Of a stretch of DNA of 64,000 nt, positions 53,188-62,810 are shown one piece after another (position 1 is the stretch's first letter; every line of letters begins with the position of its first letter). The stretch covers positions 354,582 to 418,581 of the forward strand of contig NZ_JAMQOQ010000004.1 of the NCBI RefSeq assembly GCF_031624635.1, written 5' to 3'. The notes under the pieces were generated by a model. The model ran no database searches. It was given only the letters and a program-made list of their open reading frames with translations, and had not been told where the DNA came from. The translations under genes were made by a program, and so were the position numbers. The stretch is from Halogeometricum sp. S3BR5-2. Its GTDB lineage: Archaea > Halobacteriota > Halobacteria > Halobacteriales > Haloferacaceae.

Positions 53188-53901
53188 TCAGAGCGCGCCG
53201 TCCGTCGGCGCCGCGTTCAGGAGCGTCTCGGTGACGAGACTCTCAGTCGCCCGCCGGAGCCGTTCGGAGTACGCCTGGTGGGAGACGCCCGCCTCCTCGG
53301 CCAAGTCGTCGAGTCTCGTCGCCCGCGGTACCTCGTAATACCCCCGCTCGCACGCCGTCCGAAGCGAGTTGTACTGGACGTTCGTCAGTCCGTAGCGGCC
53401 CGACGTACCGCCGTCCACTCGCTTTATGCTCCGGAGTTCCACCGGCACGTCGCACTCCTCGCACAGCGAGAGGGTCCGTCCGAGCGCGTTACGCGACCGA
53501 ACCAGCAGTCGGACCGTCCACCGCCACGCGTTCGCGTCGAGTCCGAGCACCGTCGCCCCACGGGCGGTGAGCAGTCTGATCGCGGGTCCGACGCGTCCGC
53601 TCCAGGAGACTCGGTACAACCGCTCGCTGCCGCGGTCCACGAGGAGCGTCACGCCGTCAGTCGTCGGGTCGGCCCGGAGCGCCGCATCTACCTCGGCGGG
53701 GTGAGCGGTTCGAACCCGGAGGAGCGGCATCACCGAGCCGCCGCATTCGATGGTCGGCTCACACCGAAACACGGCCTCGGAAACGCGCGCGAACGTCTCC
53801 GAGAGCGCGAACGACTCCGCGGGAACCGTCGCCGCGGCGACGACGGAACGCGATTCGGACGAGTCCGGTGTCGTCCCGGGGTCGGAGGGGGTACTGGGCA
53901 T
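53188..53901 (-). CDS. HTH-10 (Bat-type) transcriptional regulator
   Basis: A 237-residue regulator with a sensor-like N-terminal half and a C-terminal HTH-10 domain that starts at YGLTNVQYNSLRTACERGYY and includes the recognition part RLDDLAEEAGVSHQAYSERLRRA. The pattern is the same as in the regulator at 18823, though the sensor domain is different. It is convergent with the winged-helix gene. Targets are unknown. Confidence 0.85.
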   Translation of the reverse strand: MPSTPSDPGTTPDSSESRSVVAAATVPAESFALSETFARVSEAVFRCEPTIECGGSVMPLLRVRTAHPAEVDAALRADPTTDGVTLLVDRGSERLYRVSWSGRVGPAIRLLTARGATVLGLDANAWRWTVRLLVRSRNALGRTLSLCEECDVPVELRSIKRVDGGTSGRYGLTNVQYNSLRTACERGYYEVPRATRLDDLAEEAGVSHQAYSERLRRATESLVTETLLNAAPTDGAL

Positions 53902-54089
53902 TGCAAGTCGTGCTAGTCCGGTGGCCGACCGCGCATAGCCGGTCTGCTTTCTATACGAGGGCGTTTATGCGGGCCGGCCTCGACTCGGAGCGCCGTCGTA
54001 ACTCGCCGACTGACGGCCTCTCGTCGCAGATTCGTGCTTCGAAGGGCCGCCACGCTTATCGACGCGGCCCCACTCCCGACGAAGTACGC

Positions 54090-54578
54090 ATGGCACTCTC
54101 ACGGTCGACGCGTCCGGACGGCGGGGGCGAATCGGACGGCACATCGGCGCTGACGACCGGTGTCGTCGCGGGGTTCGTAGCGACTGTAGTGATGACGGCC
54201 TTCCGCGAACCGACCGCTCGGTCGCTCCCTCCGACGTCGGACTTCCTGAGTCGGTGGTTCGGCGGCGACCCCGGGGACTACCCCGTTTCGTCGATACTGC
54301 TGCACCTCGCCTACGGCGTCGGCGGCGGGATAGCCTTCGGACTCGGCTGGACCCGCCGCGAAGCGCGGACCGACGAACCGGAGACTCGCGGGTTGATCCT
54401 CGGGTCGCTGTACGGCATCGCGCTCTCCCTGTTCGGCGAACACGTCGTCCTGAAGTACCTCGTGGCGATGGAACTGGAGACGGACGAGTCGGCCGTGTTC
54501 CACGCGGGACACCTGATGTACGGTCTCACCGTCGGCGTCTGGTTCGGGTCGCGCGAACGCGGCGACGGGAGCGACTGA
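54090..54578 (+). CDS. Four-helix membrane protein (DUF6789-like), hypothetical
   Basis: A 162-residue membrane protein with four hydrophobic segments: ALTTGVVAGFVATVVMTAF, LLHLAYGVGGGIAFGLGW, ILGSLYGIALSLFGEHVV and the C-terminal HLMYGLTVGVWFG. Conserved histidines lie in the third and fourth segments. It resembles haloarchaeal DUF6789-type proteins by general layout, from memory. No enzymatic motif is visible. The ATG at 54090 is preferred to a longer open frame from 53868 that is arginine-rich. Confidence 0.65.
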   Translation: MALSRSTRPDGGGESDGTSALTTGVVAGFVATVVMTAFREPTARSLPPTSDFLSRWFGGDPGDYPVSSILLHLAYGVGGGIAFGLGWTRREARTDEPETRGLILGSLYGIALSLFGEHVVLKYLVAMELETDESAVFHAGHLMYGLTVGVWFGSRERGDGSD

Positions 54579-54713
54579 GGCCCTATTAAGCTGGTTGCGT
54601 ATCCGGCCTGAACGCCTTTAACTGCCGCTCCCGGACGGACGAGTATGAACAGTCGTGCCCCGGTTCGCCTCCGGCGGGAGAACTCGCGGAGAACGACGGG
54701 TCGGTGCTGACCG

Positions 54714-55073
54714 ATGCGCCCCGACGCGTCGTCGGACGGCGTCTGCCCGAACTGCCGAGCGTCGCTGTCCGCCTCCAACGCGGTGGTGCGGTTCGAGTCC
54801 GAGGACGGGGACCTCACCTTAGTCGAGTGCCCCGCCTGCGGAGCGGTCGTCGACCCGGCGCCGCCCGACTCCGCGGACGACGGCATCCGGGTCTCCCGCG
54901 GACGCTCCGTGCGCGCGCCCTGTGCGACCTGCGGCGCGCCGGTCACGCTCGTCGTCCCCGAGCACTCGGTGGTGACCGACCGGCACCCCGACGGCGTCGT
55001 CAGCGCGCGCTGTGACCGCTGCGCCGGCATGACTACCGTCGGATTCAGACGGAGAGACCCCGGAGACGGCTGA
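54714..55073 (+). CDS. Small zinc-ribbon protein
   Basis: A 119-residue soluble protein with CPNC and CPAC (residues about 11-41) and a second set CATC and CDRC (about 70-102), giving two zinc ribbons. Haloarchaea have many such small zinc proteins, some regulators or transcription-related. I do not recognise a named family. A 21-codon frame (54644-54709) ends just before the start and may be part of the leader. Confidence 0.65.
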   Translation: MRPDASSDGVCPNCRASLSASNAVVRFESEDGDLTLVECPACGAVVDPAPPDSADDGIRVSRGRSVRAPCATCGAPVTLVVPEHSVVTDRHPDGVVSARCDRCAGMTTVGFRRRDPGDG

Positions 55074-55148
55074 CCAGAGGGAGAAGAGAGGCGGACGGGG
55101 TGAGAGACGAGAACGAAGGGCGGCGAAGGGGGGCGCCGACTACCGACG

Positions 55149-55430
55149 CTACAGTTTGTCGGACTCGGGCACCGCCTCGTTGTCTCCCGACTCGTCCCCG
55201 CTGGCGGAGATGACCCTCGCAGAGACGATGGTCAGCAGTCCGAGGAACACGAACGGGATGAGCGTGAGGGCGTGCGTGAGGTTCATCGCGAACGGGTCGT
55301 AGGGGTACGGGTTGAACACGAGATTCACGCCGACGAAGAAGAGGAGGATGCCCATCGGCACGAGGTTGACCGTGATGTCGAGGAGCGTCTCGTAGTCGAA
55401 CCCGGCGACGGACCTGAGCGACGGACTCAT
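55149..55430 (-). CDS. Two-helix membrane protein (DUF6684-like)
   Basis: A 93-residue protein with two membrane segments (LLDITVNLVPMGILLFFVGVN and LTLIPFVFLGLLTIVSARVI) and an acidic tail. The N-terminal GFDYETLLDITVN recalls a haloarchaeal protein often found near terminal oxidase genes. No oxidase gene is present here, so its role is open. It is convergent with the zinc-ribbon gene. Confidence 0.7.
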   Translation of the reverse strand: MSPSLRSVAGFDYETLLDITVNLVPMGILLFFVGVNLVFNPYPYDPFAMNLTHALTLIPFVFLGLLTIVSARVISASGDESGDNEAVPESDKL

Positions 55431-55521
55431 GTCAGAGAGAACCGCTCCGACGTAGATAGTACTGTTGCCCGAAGCGGCGTTCGGAGCGCCGACTGGGTCG
55501 GAGCGCCGGGTGCTCTACTCG

Positions 55522-56415
55522 TTACCCTTTGCTCGCGCGCGACGCCGGGTCGTCCGTCTCGACTTCGATGGGCGAGCGGATGAGGTTGCCCCACTCGGTC
55601 CACGACCCGTCGTAGTTGCGCACGTCCTCCCAGCCCAGCAGTTCGTGCAGGGAGAACCACGTGATGGACGAACGCTCGCCGATGCGGCAGTACGTCACGA
55701 CCTGACTGTCGCCCTCGATGCCGTGTTCGGCGTACATCTCGCGGAGTTCCTCGGGGTCCTTGAACCGGCCGTCGTCAGCGAGGTTCTCGCTCCACGTGAT
55801 GTTCTCCGCGCCGGGGATGTGGCCCGCGCGTTGGGCCGTCTCGGGGCTCCCCTCGGGCGCTATCTTCTCGCCGCGGTACTCCTCGCCGCTCCGCACGTCG
55901 ACGAGGGGGACGTCGAGTTCGAGGGCGTCGTCGACGCCCTCGCGGTAGATGCGGAGGCCGTCGAACGGGCCGCTGGCGTCGTAGTTCTGCTCGGGGTAGT
56001 CGGGTTCCTCCTCGCTGGTCGGGAAGTCGTTGTCCATCCAGTAGGGTCGACCCCCGTCGAGCAGTTTCACGTCGTCGTGGCCGTAGTACTTGAACTGCCA
56101 GTAGGTGTAGGCGGCCCACTGGTTCGACTCGTCGCCGTACAGGACGACGGTGGTGTCCTCCGTGATTCCGGCCTCGCCCATTATCTCCGCGAACTCCTCC
56201 TTGTGGAGGATGTCGCGCTGGACGGAGTCCTGGAGGTGCGACCCCCAGCGGAAGCCGACGGCGTTGGGGATGTGCGACTCCGCGTAGGACTCGTCGTAGT
56301 CGATGTCGGCCTCCACGAGGCGGTAGTCGGGGTCGTCGCTCCCGAACTCCTCGAGGTGGTCTTCGACCCACTCCGGCGAGACGATGGCGTCGCTATCGTG
56401 CGCGGTGGAACTCAT
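55522..56415 (-). CDS. Thiosulfate sulfurtransferase (two-domain rhodanese)
   Basis: A 297-residue two-domain rhodanese. The C-terminal domain carries the active-site loop TYCRIGERSSITW with the catalytic cysteine, while the N-terminal copy has an inactive loop LYGDESNQWA. The linker WMDNDFPTSEEEPDYPEQ joins them. It transfers sulfur from thiosulfate or mercaptopyruvate to a thiophile. It stands alone, 150 bases beyond the 3' end of the oxoacid dehydrogenase operon on the same strand. Confidence 0.92.
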   Translation of the reverse strand: MSSTAHDSDAIVSPEWVEDHLEEFGSDDPDYRLVEADIDYDESYAESHIPNAVGFRWGSHLQDSVQRDILHKEEFAEIMGEAGITEDTTVVLYGDESNQWAAYTYWQFKYYGHDDVKLLDGGRPYWMDNDFPTSEEEPDYPEQNYDASGPFDGLRIYREGVDDALELDVPLVDVRSGEEYRGEKIAPEGSPETAQRAGHIPGAENITWSENLADDGRFKDPEELREMYAEHGIEGDSQVVTYCRIGERSSITWFSLHELLGWEDVRNYDGSWTEWGNLIRSPIEVETDDPASRASKG

Positions 56416-56565
56416 GCGCTAGCGAGGTCGGTCCGCCACGCACGTCAATCATTGGGCCGCCGTCCGGGAGTCCTTAGAGCGAGCGAGCGTTCGCGTCGCA
56501 CGGCCGGCGCCAGCGCCGACGACGACGGCGAAGAACGGAGAAACGAGCGAGCGCGATTCGACCGC

Positions 56566-58170
56566 CTACAGGCGGCCGAGGAGCACGTCGGTGTCCTCGA
56601 CACCTTCGATGACGTACTCCATGAACTCGTTGGCCTTCACGCCGTCCACGAGGCGGTGGTCGTAGGTGAGGTAGAAGTCCACCTGCGGGCGCACTTCCAC
56701 CTCGTCGTCGGCCGTGGCGACCGGTTCCTTTCGGATTCGGCCGATACCCATGATGGCCGCTTCGGGGTGGTTGATGACGGGCGTGCCGAACGTCCGGTGT
56801 TCGCCGCGCGTGGCGAGGTTGGTGACGGTGAACGTGCCGCCCCGCATCTCCTCGCCGCCGATGGACCGGTCGCGGGCCTTCTCGGCCAACTCGTTCATCT
56901 CGCGGGCCACCTCGACGATGGACTTCCGGTCGATGTCCTCGATGACGGGGACCATCAGACCGTCCTCGGTGTCGACGGCGAAGCCGACGTTGTAGTAGTG
57001 CTTCTCGACGATTTCGCCCGTCGTATCGTCGACGCTGGCGTTCACTATCGGGAACTCCTTCAGCGCGGGGGCGACGGCCTTCAGGAGGATGGGCGTGTAC
57101 GTCACGTGCACGTCGTGCGCCTCGTCCAGTCGCTCCTTCAGTTCGATCAGTTCCGTCGCGTCGGCCTGGAACCCGGAGGTCAACTGCGGGACGATGGACG
57201 CCGACCGGGTCATGTTCTCGGCTATCTGTCCGCGTAGGCCCGACAGGTCGCGCCGCTCGGAGCGCTCCTCGTCCTCGTCGACCGGGACGGGTTCAATCTC
57301 GGTGGTCGGGTGGGAGATGGCGTCCGCCGCGCCGCCCGACGCCTCCGACTCGCCGCCGGACGCCTCGGGCGCCTCCGCGGCCTCCCCGTCGGCGCTCTCG
57401 CCGTCCGAGGAGAGGCGCGCCTCGATGTCCTCGCGGAGGACGCGGCCGTTCGGTCCCGACCCGTCGATGTCGGAGACGTCGACGCCCTCCTCGCGGGCGT
57501 ACGCCCGCGTCCGCGGCGCGGCGAACACGCGACCCTCCTCGGTCGACGGCGACTGCGACTCCTCGCCCTCCGACTCGGCGTCGGCCTCCTGGTCGCTCTG
57601 GGCCTCGGCCTCGGACCGCTGGACGGCCTGTTCGCGGCCCTCGTCGTCCGCGTCTCTCGGTTCCTCGTCGCTTTCGTCGGCCTCTTCGGCGCTCTCCTCG
57701 TCGGATTCTGACTCCGCTTCGGCCTCGGCGTCCTCCGATTCGGACTCCTCAGCATCGTCCTCCGTCTCGGTTTCTTCGTCCTGTTCTTCGCCTTCCTCGT
57801 CGGATTCTCCCTCCTCCTCTTCCGCGTCGTCTTCGGCCTCTTCGTCCGCATCCGCTTCTTCGGGTTCCTCGTCAGCCTCCTCTTGGGCTTCCTCGGCCGC
57901 CTCCTCCTCGGCCGCACCGCTCGGCGGCGAGTCCGTCTCCATGACGACGAGGACGGACCCGACCTGCACGGTGTCGCCCGGTTCGGCTTTCAGTTCCTCG
58001 ATGGTCCCGGGGCACGGCGAGGGAACGTCGGTGACGGCTTTGTCCGTCTCCACCTCGCAGAGCACGTCGTCCTCCGCGACGTCGTCGCCCGATTCGACGT
58101 GCCACTCGACGATTTCGGCCTCCGTCAACCCCTCGCCGGGGTCGGGGAGTTCGAACTCGTAGCGGGTCAT
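56566..58170 (-). CDS. 2-oxoacid dehydrogenase E2 (dihydrolipoamide acyltransferase)
   Basis: A 534-residue E2. The lipoyl domain occupies residues 1-76 with the lipoylated Lys44 in VETDKAV. An exceptionally long, almost purely acidic linker of about 125 residues follows, then a peripheral-subunit-binding domain near [20 protein letters not shown], another linker, and the catalytic domain with [18 protein letters not shown]. It forms the core of a pyruvate or branched-chain oxoacid dehydrogenase complex. The operon order lpd-E1-E2 supports a full complex. Substrate specificity is not decided by the sequence. Confidence 0.92.
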   Translation of the reverse strand: MTRYEFELPDPGEGLTEAEIVEWHVESGDDVAEDDVLCEVETDKAVTDVPSPCPGTIEELKAEPGDTVQVGSVLVVMETDSPPSGAAEEEAAEEAQEEADEEPEEADADEEAEDDAEEEEGESDEEGEEQDEETETEDDAEESESEDAEAEAESESDEESAEEADESDEEPRDADDEGREQAVQRSEAEAQSDQEADAESEGEESQSPSTEEGRVFAAPRTRAYAREEGVDVSDIDGSGPNGRVLREDIEARLSSDGESADGEAAEAPEASGGESEASGGAADAISHPTTEIEPVPVDEDEERSERRDLSGLRGQIAENMTRSASIVPQLTSGFQADATELIELKERLDEAHDVHVTYTPILLKAVAPALKEFPIVNASVDDTTGEIVEKHYYNVGFAVDTEDGLMVPVIEDIDRKSIVEVAREMNELAEKARDRSIGGEEMRGGTFTVTNLATRGEHRTFGTPVINHPEAAIMGIGRIRKEPVATADDEVEVRPQVDFYLTYDHRLVDGVKANEFMEYVIEGVEDTDVLLGRL

Positions 58171-58257
58171 CGCGCACCCCGCAGGGCGTCCGCGTCGTCC
58201 TCGTTCGGGTTCCGGACGGGCGATTCGTCTCGGTTCGCGGTCGGTCTCGTGTGGGTC

Positions 58258-60471
58258 TCAGAACTCATAGCTCATCACCGCCTCGATGGCGCTTTCGGCG
58301 CGCGCGGCGTCGGTCAGGTAGTCGTCCTCGATGTCGTTCGCGGGGAAGTGCACGTCGTACCCGGAGGCGCGCTTGACCGGCGCTTTCAGGCGGTCCAGCG
58401 CGTACTCGTTGAGCAGGGCCGACAGCTCCGAACCGAGACCGAGCGTCCGCCTGCTCTCCTGGACGACGACGCACCGACCCGTCTTCTTCACCGACTCCAG
58501 AATCGTCTCGACGTCCAGCGGGGAGAGCGTGACGAGGTCGACGACCTCGACGTCGGCGTCGACGCTCTCGGCGGCCTGTTTCGCCTCGGGGAGCATCGCT
58601 CCCCACGTCAGGACGGTCACATCCTCGCCCTCGCTGACGACGCGGGCCTCGTCGAGGGGGAGCGTGTACTCCTCCGTCGGCACCTCACCCTCCATACCGC
58701 GGTATATCTGCTTGGGTTCCATGAACACGACCGGGTCGTCACAGCGGATGCTCGACGCCAGGAGACCCTTCGTCTGGTACGGCGTCGACGGGCAGACGAC
58801 GCGGACGCCCGGGGCGTGAATCTCGAACGTCTCGGTGGACTCCTGGTGGTACTCCAGCGCCTTGATGCCGCCGCCGTACGGCATCCGAATCGTCATCGGC
58901 ATCGCCACCTCGCCGCCGGTCCGCTTGTACATCTTCGCGACGGCGTACATGAACTGGCCGAACGCGGGGTAGAAGAAGCCCATGAACTCGATTTCGGGAA
59001 TCGGCCGGTCGTCGCGCATCGCCATCCCCGCGGCGGTGCCGATTATTCCGTTCTCCGAGAGGGGCGTGTCTATCACCCGCGACTCGCCGAATTCGTCGAG
59101 CAGTCCGTCCGTCGCGCGGAAGACGCCGCCCAGCGGTCCGATGTCGTACCCGAGGGCGCGCGTGTCGTCGTCGCGGTCCATCTCCTGGTGGAGCGTCCGG
59201 TTCACGGCCGTCACGATGTCCATCGTCTCGGCGTCGGCCTCCTCGGGGTCGAGGGGGGAGGCGTCCACGTCGAGCGACGGCCCCTCGTCGGCCCACTGGT
59301 CGGTGTCGAACTCCTCGCCGGTGAAGTCGGTGAACGGGTTCTCGCCGTCGCGTTCCCGCTGAAACTCGGTTCGCTGGTGGGCTTCGCGCCACGACGTGCC
59401 GTGGAGGTGGTGGTCGAACATCCGCATGGGGTCCGAGTCCGGCACGTCGCGGGCCGTCGCCACGGCGTCGTCCACCTCGTCGTCGACCTCCTCCCGAATC
59501 TCCTCGCGTTCGTCGTCGTCGAGGAGGCTCTCGCCGTCGAGGTACGAGAAGAACCGCTCGATGGGGTCGCGGTCGGCCCACTCCTCTTTCAGTTCCTCCT
59601 CCTCGCGGTAGAGGCTCGCGTTGTCGGAGGTGTTGTGGTTGCCCATCCGGTAGGTGACGCACTCGATGAGCGTCGCGCCGCCGCCCTCGCGGGCGCGTTC
59701 GACGGCCTCCTCGGCCGCCTCGTAGACGGCGAGTACGTCGTTGCCGTCGACGCGTTCGTGTGGGACGCCGTAGGCCTCCGCCTTCTTCGCGAACGTCTCC
59801 GCGCCGGTCTGCCGCTTCGACGGTTCGGAGATGGCCCACTGGTTGTTCTGGACGACGACGACGACGGGCGCGTCGAACACGCCCGCGAAGTTCATCCCGT
59901 CGTGGAACGACCCCTCGCTGGTCGACCCGTCGCCGATGAACGCCATCGAGACGTTGTCTCTGTCCCGGAACTTGTCGGTCATCGCCGACCCGGCGGCGTT
60001 CGTCACGTTGACGCCGACGGGCGTGTAGTCGGGCGAGAAGTTCACCGGCGACTCCCAGTCGCCGAGTCCCTCCGCGACCGTTTCGGGGGCTTGTCCCGTC
60101 ACGCCGAGGATGATTTCGGCCATCGGTACGTCCCAGTGCAGAAGCGCGGCGTTCTGCCGGTAGGTGTAGAACACCCAGTCGTCCTCGCCGAGGGCCGCGG
60201 CGGCGCCGAGGGCCGTCGCCTCCTCGCCGAGCGACCGCGCGACGAGGCTGGCCTCCCCGCTCCGTTGCATGTTGAGCATCTTCTCTTCGAGTGTCCGCGT
60301 GGCCACCATCGTTCGGTAGAGGCCGAGGAGTTCGTCGTCCCCGAGGTCCGGTACCGCCGCGTCGTCGAGGAGTTCGCCGTCGTCGTCGAGCAGTTGGCGG
60401 AAGTCGCCCGGTTGGCCCGGTTCGGACCACGTCTCGGTCTCTTCTCCGGACCCGTCGTTCTCCTCAGACAT
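58258..60471 (-). CDS. 2-oxoacid dehydrogenase E1, alpha-beta fusion
   Basis: A 737-residue protein in which E1-alpha and E1-beta are continuous. The alpha part (about 45-375) holds the thiamine-diphosphate motif beginning GDGSTSEGSFHDGMNFAG at residue 180 and ending VVVVVQNN. An acidic linker (about 375-425) leads to the beta part, with MDIVTAVNRTLHQEM, SENGIIGTAAGMAM, FMGFFYPAFGQFMY and the C-terminal GSELSALLNEY. Haloarchaeal complexes normally encode these as two genes. No stop or frameshift separates the halves. It decarboxylates pyruvate or a branched 2-oxoacid and reductively acylates the E2 lipoyl arm. Confidence 0.92.
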   Translation of the reverse strand: MSEENDGSGEETETWSEPGQPGDFRQLLDDDGELLDDAAVPDLGDDELLGLYRTMVATRTLEEKMLNMQRSGEASLVARSLGEEATALGAAAALGEDDWVFYTYRQNAALLHWDVPMAEIILGVTGQAPETVAEGLGDWESPVNFSPDYTPVGVNVTNAAGSAMTDKFRDRDNVSMAFIGDGSTSEGSFHDGMNFAGVFDAPVVVVVQNNQWAISEPSKRQTGAETFAKKAEAYGVPHERVDGNDVLAVYEAAEEAVERAREGGGATLIECVTYRMGNHNTSDNASLYREEEELKEEWADRDPIERFFSYLDGESLLDDDEREEIREEVDDEVDDAVATARDVPDSDPMRMFDHHLHGTSWREAHQRTEFQRERDGENPFTDFTGEEFDTDQWADEGPSLDVDASPLDPEEADAETMDIVTAVNRTLHQEMDRDDDTRALGYDIGPLGGVFRATDGLLDEFGESRVIDTPLSENGIIGTAAGMAMRDDRPIPEIEFMGFFYPAFGQFMYAVAKMYKRTGGEVAMPMTIRMPYGGGIKALEYHQESTETFEIHAPGVRVVCPSTPYQTKGLLASSIRCDDPVVFMEPKQIYRGMEGEVPTEEYTLPLDEARVVSEGEDVTVLTWGAMLPEAKQAAESVDADVEVVDLVTLSPLDVETILESVKKTGRCVVVQESRRTLGLGSELSALLNEYALDRLKAPVKRASGYDVHFPANDIEDDYLTDAARAESAIEAVMSYEF

Positions 60472-60564
60472 GGCTACGCGTGCGCGGCCGTCGTCCGGCG
60501 GGTGGTTCGCTGGCGGTTCGCCGCGTTCGCGCCGTCTTCGTGGTTGCGTGCATGGTGGTGTCGG

Positions 60565-61980
60565 TCAGTCGTTCTGCGTGTGAATCGCGCGACCCGACGC
60601 GTTCGCGGCCGCCTCCTTCGCCGCCTCCGAGAGCGTCGGGTGGGTGTGGATGGTCGCGGAGACGTCGTCGAGCGTCGCCCCGAGTTCGAGGGCGAGGCCG
60701 AACTCGGCGATCAGTTCCGAGGCCTCCGGGGCGACTATCTGCGCGCCGAGGAGGTAGCCCTCGTCGTCGTCGGCGACGACGCGGACGAACCCCTCCTCCT
60801 CGTCCAAGGTGAGGGCGCGGCCGTTCGCGCGGAGGGGCATCTCGCCGACGACGGTGTCGTAGCCCGCCTCCTCGGCGTCGGACTCGGTCATGCCCACCGT
60901 CGCTATCTCGGGGTCGGTGAACACGACGGTCGGAACCGCCTGATAGTCGAGGGCGGCGGGTTCGCCGGCGATTACCTCCGCGACGACTTCGCCCTCGCGC
61001 ATCCCCTTGTGAGCGACCATCGGTTCGCCGGCCGCGTCGCCGACGGCGAACACGTTGTCGAGGGTCGTCCGACCCTGTCCGTCCGTCTCCACGAACCCGT
61101 CCTCGTTCGTCTCGACGCCGATTTCTTCGAGGTTCGCCGTGTCAGTAACGGGTTCGCGCCCGACGACGACGAGGACGCGGTCGGCGTCGTACTCGCTCTC
61201 CTCGCCGTCCTCGGTGACCGTCGTCACCCGGACGCCGTCGTCCGCCTCGGTCCACTCGTCGGCCTGTTCGCCGAAGCGGAAGTCGACGCCGAGGTCCGCC
61301 GCCCGTTCGCGGACGAGTTCGCTCGCCGCCTCGCCGTAGCCGGGAAGCACCTCGTCCAGCATCTCGACGACGGTGACGTCGGTGCCGACTTTCGCGTAGA
61401 CGCCCGCCAGTTCCATCCCGATGTAGCCGCCGCCGACGACGAGGAGCGAATCGGGCGCCTCGTCGAGGGCGAGCGCTCCTCGGGAATCGAGAATCGGGTC
61501 GTCCTCGAACGCGAACCCGGGCAGTTCGACGGGGCGACTCCCCGTCGCCACGACGGCGTCCTCGAACGACAGTTCCGCTTCGCCGTCGTCCGTGCGGACG
61601 GTCGCCGTCGTCTCGTCGACGAACTCGGCGACGCCCTCGACGACGGTGGCGCCCGCCGCCTCGCAGAGTTGCTCGACGCCGCCGGTGAGTCTGTCGACGA
61701 CGTCGTCCTTCCACTCGACGGTCTCTTCGAGGTGCACCTCCGGGTCGGCGCGGACGCCGCGGTTCTCGGCCCCGGCGGCGTCGTGTGCGGTGTCCGCGGC
61801 GGAGATGAGCGCCTTCGAGGGGATACAGCCGTAGTTGAGACAGGTCCCGCCGACGGCCTCCTTCTCGACGAGGGTCACGTCGAGTCCGAGTTGGCCGGCG
61901 CGGATGGCGGCGACGTACCCGCCCGGACCGGCGCCGACGACGAGCAGTTCCGTTTCGTTCGGTATCTGTTGGTCGGACAT
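60565..61980 (-). CDS. lpd: Dihydrolipoamide dehydrogenase (E3)
   Basis: A 471-residue flavoprotein. FAD motif GAGPGGYVAAIRAG at the start, redox-active disulfide in GGTCLNYGCIPSKAL, NAD site VVGGGYIGMELAG and the C-terminal His-Glu pair in TIHTHPTLSEA. It reoxidises dihydrolipoyl groups of E2. The ATG at 61980 begins the conserved N terminus; the 50 codons open upstream are arginine-rich and rejected. It is first in the lpd-E1-E2 order on the minus strand, with 93 bases to E1. Confidence 0.95.
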   Translation of the reverse strand: MSDQQIPNETELLVVGAGPGGYVAAIRAGQLGLDVTLVEKEAVGGTCLNYGCIPSKALISAADTAHDAAGAENRGVRADPEVHLEETVEWKDDVVDRLTGGVEQLCEAAGATVVEGVAEFVDETTATVRTDDGEAELSFEDAVVATGSRPVELPGFAFEDDPILDSRGALALDEAPDSLLVVGGGYIGMELAGVYAKVGTDVTVVEMLDEVLPGYGEAASELVRERAADLGVDFRFGEQADEWTEADDGVRVTTVTEDGEESEYDADRVLVVVGREPVTDTANLEEIGVETNEDGFVETDGQGRTTLDNVFAVGDAAGEPMVAHKGMREGEVVAEVIAGEPAALDYQAVPTVVFTDPEIATVGMTESDAEEAGYDTVVGEMPLRANGRALTLDEEEGFVRVVADDDEGYLLGAQIVAPEASELIAEFGLALELGATLDDVSATIHTHPTLSEAAKEAAANASGRAIHTQND

Positions 61981-62413
61981 AGTGTGAATCGACTTCGGTC
62001 GGTCGTCGAACGCTACTTCTGCGGGGCGAGGGCGGCGCTCTCGGTCCTCGGGGTGTGGGCGCGCCGGCCGACGCCGCCGCGGGTCGGCCGGGACCCGTTC
62101 TGAGACGCTCGCCTGTGGTGGGTTACTCACTCACAGTGATGATAAAGAAATGGGCCGGAGAGGAGAATGACCAGTCTAAGTATGTTTTCTCGGCGTCGAC
62201 GCCGCCGGCCGAACTCGGGCGACGACTGGACGGCCTCACCGACTACATCGGGGATTCGACCGCTATCCCCGCCGTTCGCGGGGTCGTTCGACACACCCCG
62301 ACCCGTCGAGTCGTCGGTTCTCGTCGCTCGGAGGCCGCTCGCGGACCGCTATCTGACATCTCTCGGTGATGTCGGCCGCCAGAGTGAACCGTTGCCTCTC
62401 CGAAGCGTCGCGT
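61981..62413. other. Divergent intergenic region between lpd and the rubredoxin-like gene
   Basis: 433 bases with no supported gene. GATGATAAAGAAA at 62137-62149 reads as TTTATCATC on the minus strand and may be the TATA box of the oxoacid dehydrogenase operon, which would imply a leader of about 140 bases. Small palindromic GC-rich elements occur at 62066-62092. Nothing further was recognised. Confidence 0.4.
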
Positions 62414-62806
62414 ATGACAGAAGGCACGAGTACGGCGGAAGACGCGGCTCGGATCGACCCCGGGAAGGTCGTCTACGACCACGAGGGGAACGAACTCGGC
62501 GTGGTGGCCGATATGACGAGCCAGGGGTTCGAGGTCTCGATCGTCGAAGACATCGAGTCGGTCGACGAAGACGGCTACGCCGAGGGGATGGACCACCGGG
62601 ACGTCGAGGGGGAGCAGTCCGCGAAGACGAACGAGGCCGACATCCACGGCTCCGAACAGGAGGAGAATCCCGGTCAGGAGTTCGGCGAGGGGTACATCAT
62701 GTGGCGCTGTGAGAACTGCGGTGAAGTGGGCGAACTCGAAGACGGTCTGCCGTCGGAGTGTCCGGACTGTGGCTCCGAGGAAGTTCACAAGCAGCGTGAG
62801 GACTAA
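62414..62806 (+). CDS. Rubredoxin-like zinc-ribbon protein (DUF7130-like)
   Basis: A 130-residue acidic protein. The N-terminal 60 residues show a PRC-barrel-like segment DPGKVVYDHEGNELGVVADM; the C-terminal 35 residues carry CENCGEVGELEDGLPSECPDC, a rubredoxin-type four-cysteine site. It probably binds zinc or iron and may act in regulation or electron transfer, but no specific role is known. It ends four bases before the next gene, so the two form an operon. The upstream in-frame ATG at 62366 is rejected because its extension is non-haloarchaeal. Confidence 0.72.
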   Translation: MTEGTSTAEDAARIDPGKVVYDHEGNELGVVADMTSQGFEVSIVEDIESVDEDGYAEGMDHRDVEGEQSAKTNEADIHGSEQEENPGQEFGEGYIMWRCENCGEVGELEDGLPSECPDCGSEEVHKQRED

Positions 62807-62810
62807 ACAG

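Noticed and set aside
53705..53722. A GGTTCGAACC-like T-arm sequence suggesting a tRNA
   Set aside because: It lies within the HTH-10 regulator coding frame and no acceptor, D-arm or anticodon arm could be built around it.
57883..62103. A 1406-codon open frame on the plus strand across the oxoacid dehydrogenase genes
   Set aside because: It is antisense to three certain genes (E2, E1, lpd). The frame is kept open by the strong third-position GC of haloarchaeal codons; the product is a V/R/H/L-rich mixture with no domain.
61981..62130. A 50-residue N-terminal extension of dihydrolipoamide dehydrogenase
   Set aside because: Arginine/proline-rich, absent from the family; the ATG at 61980 begins the standard N terminus.
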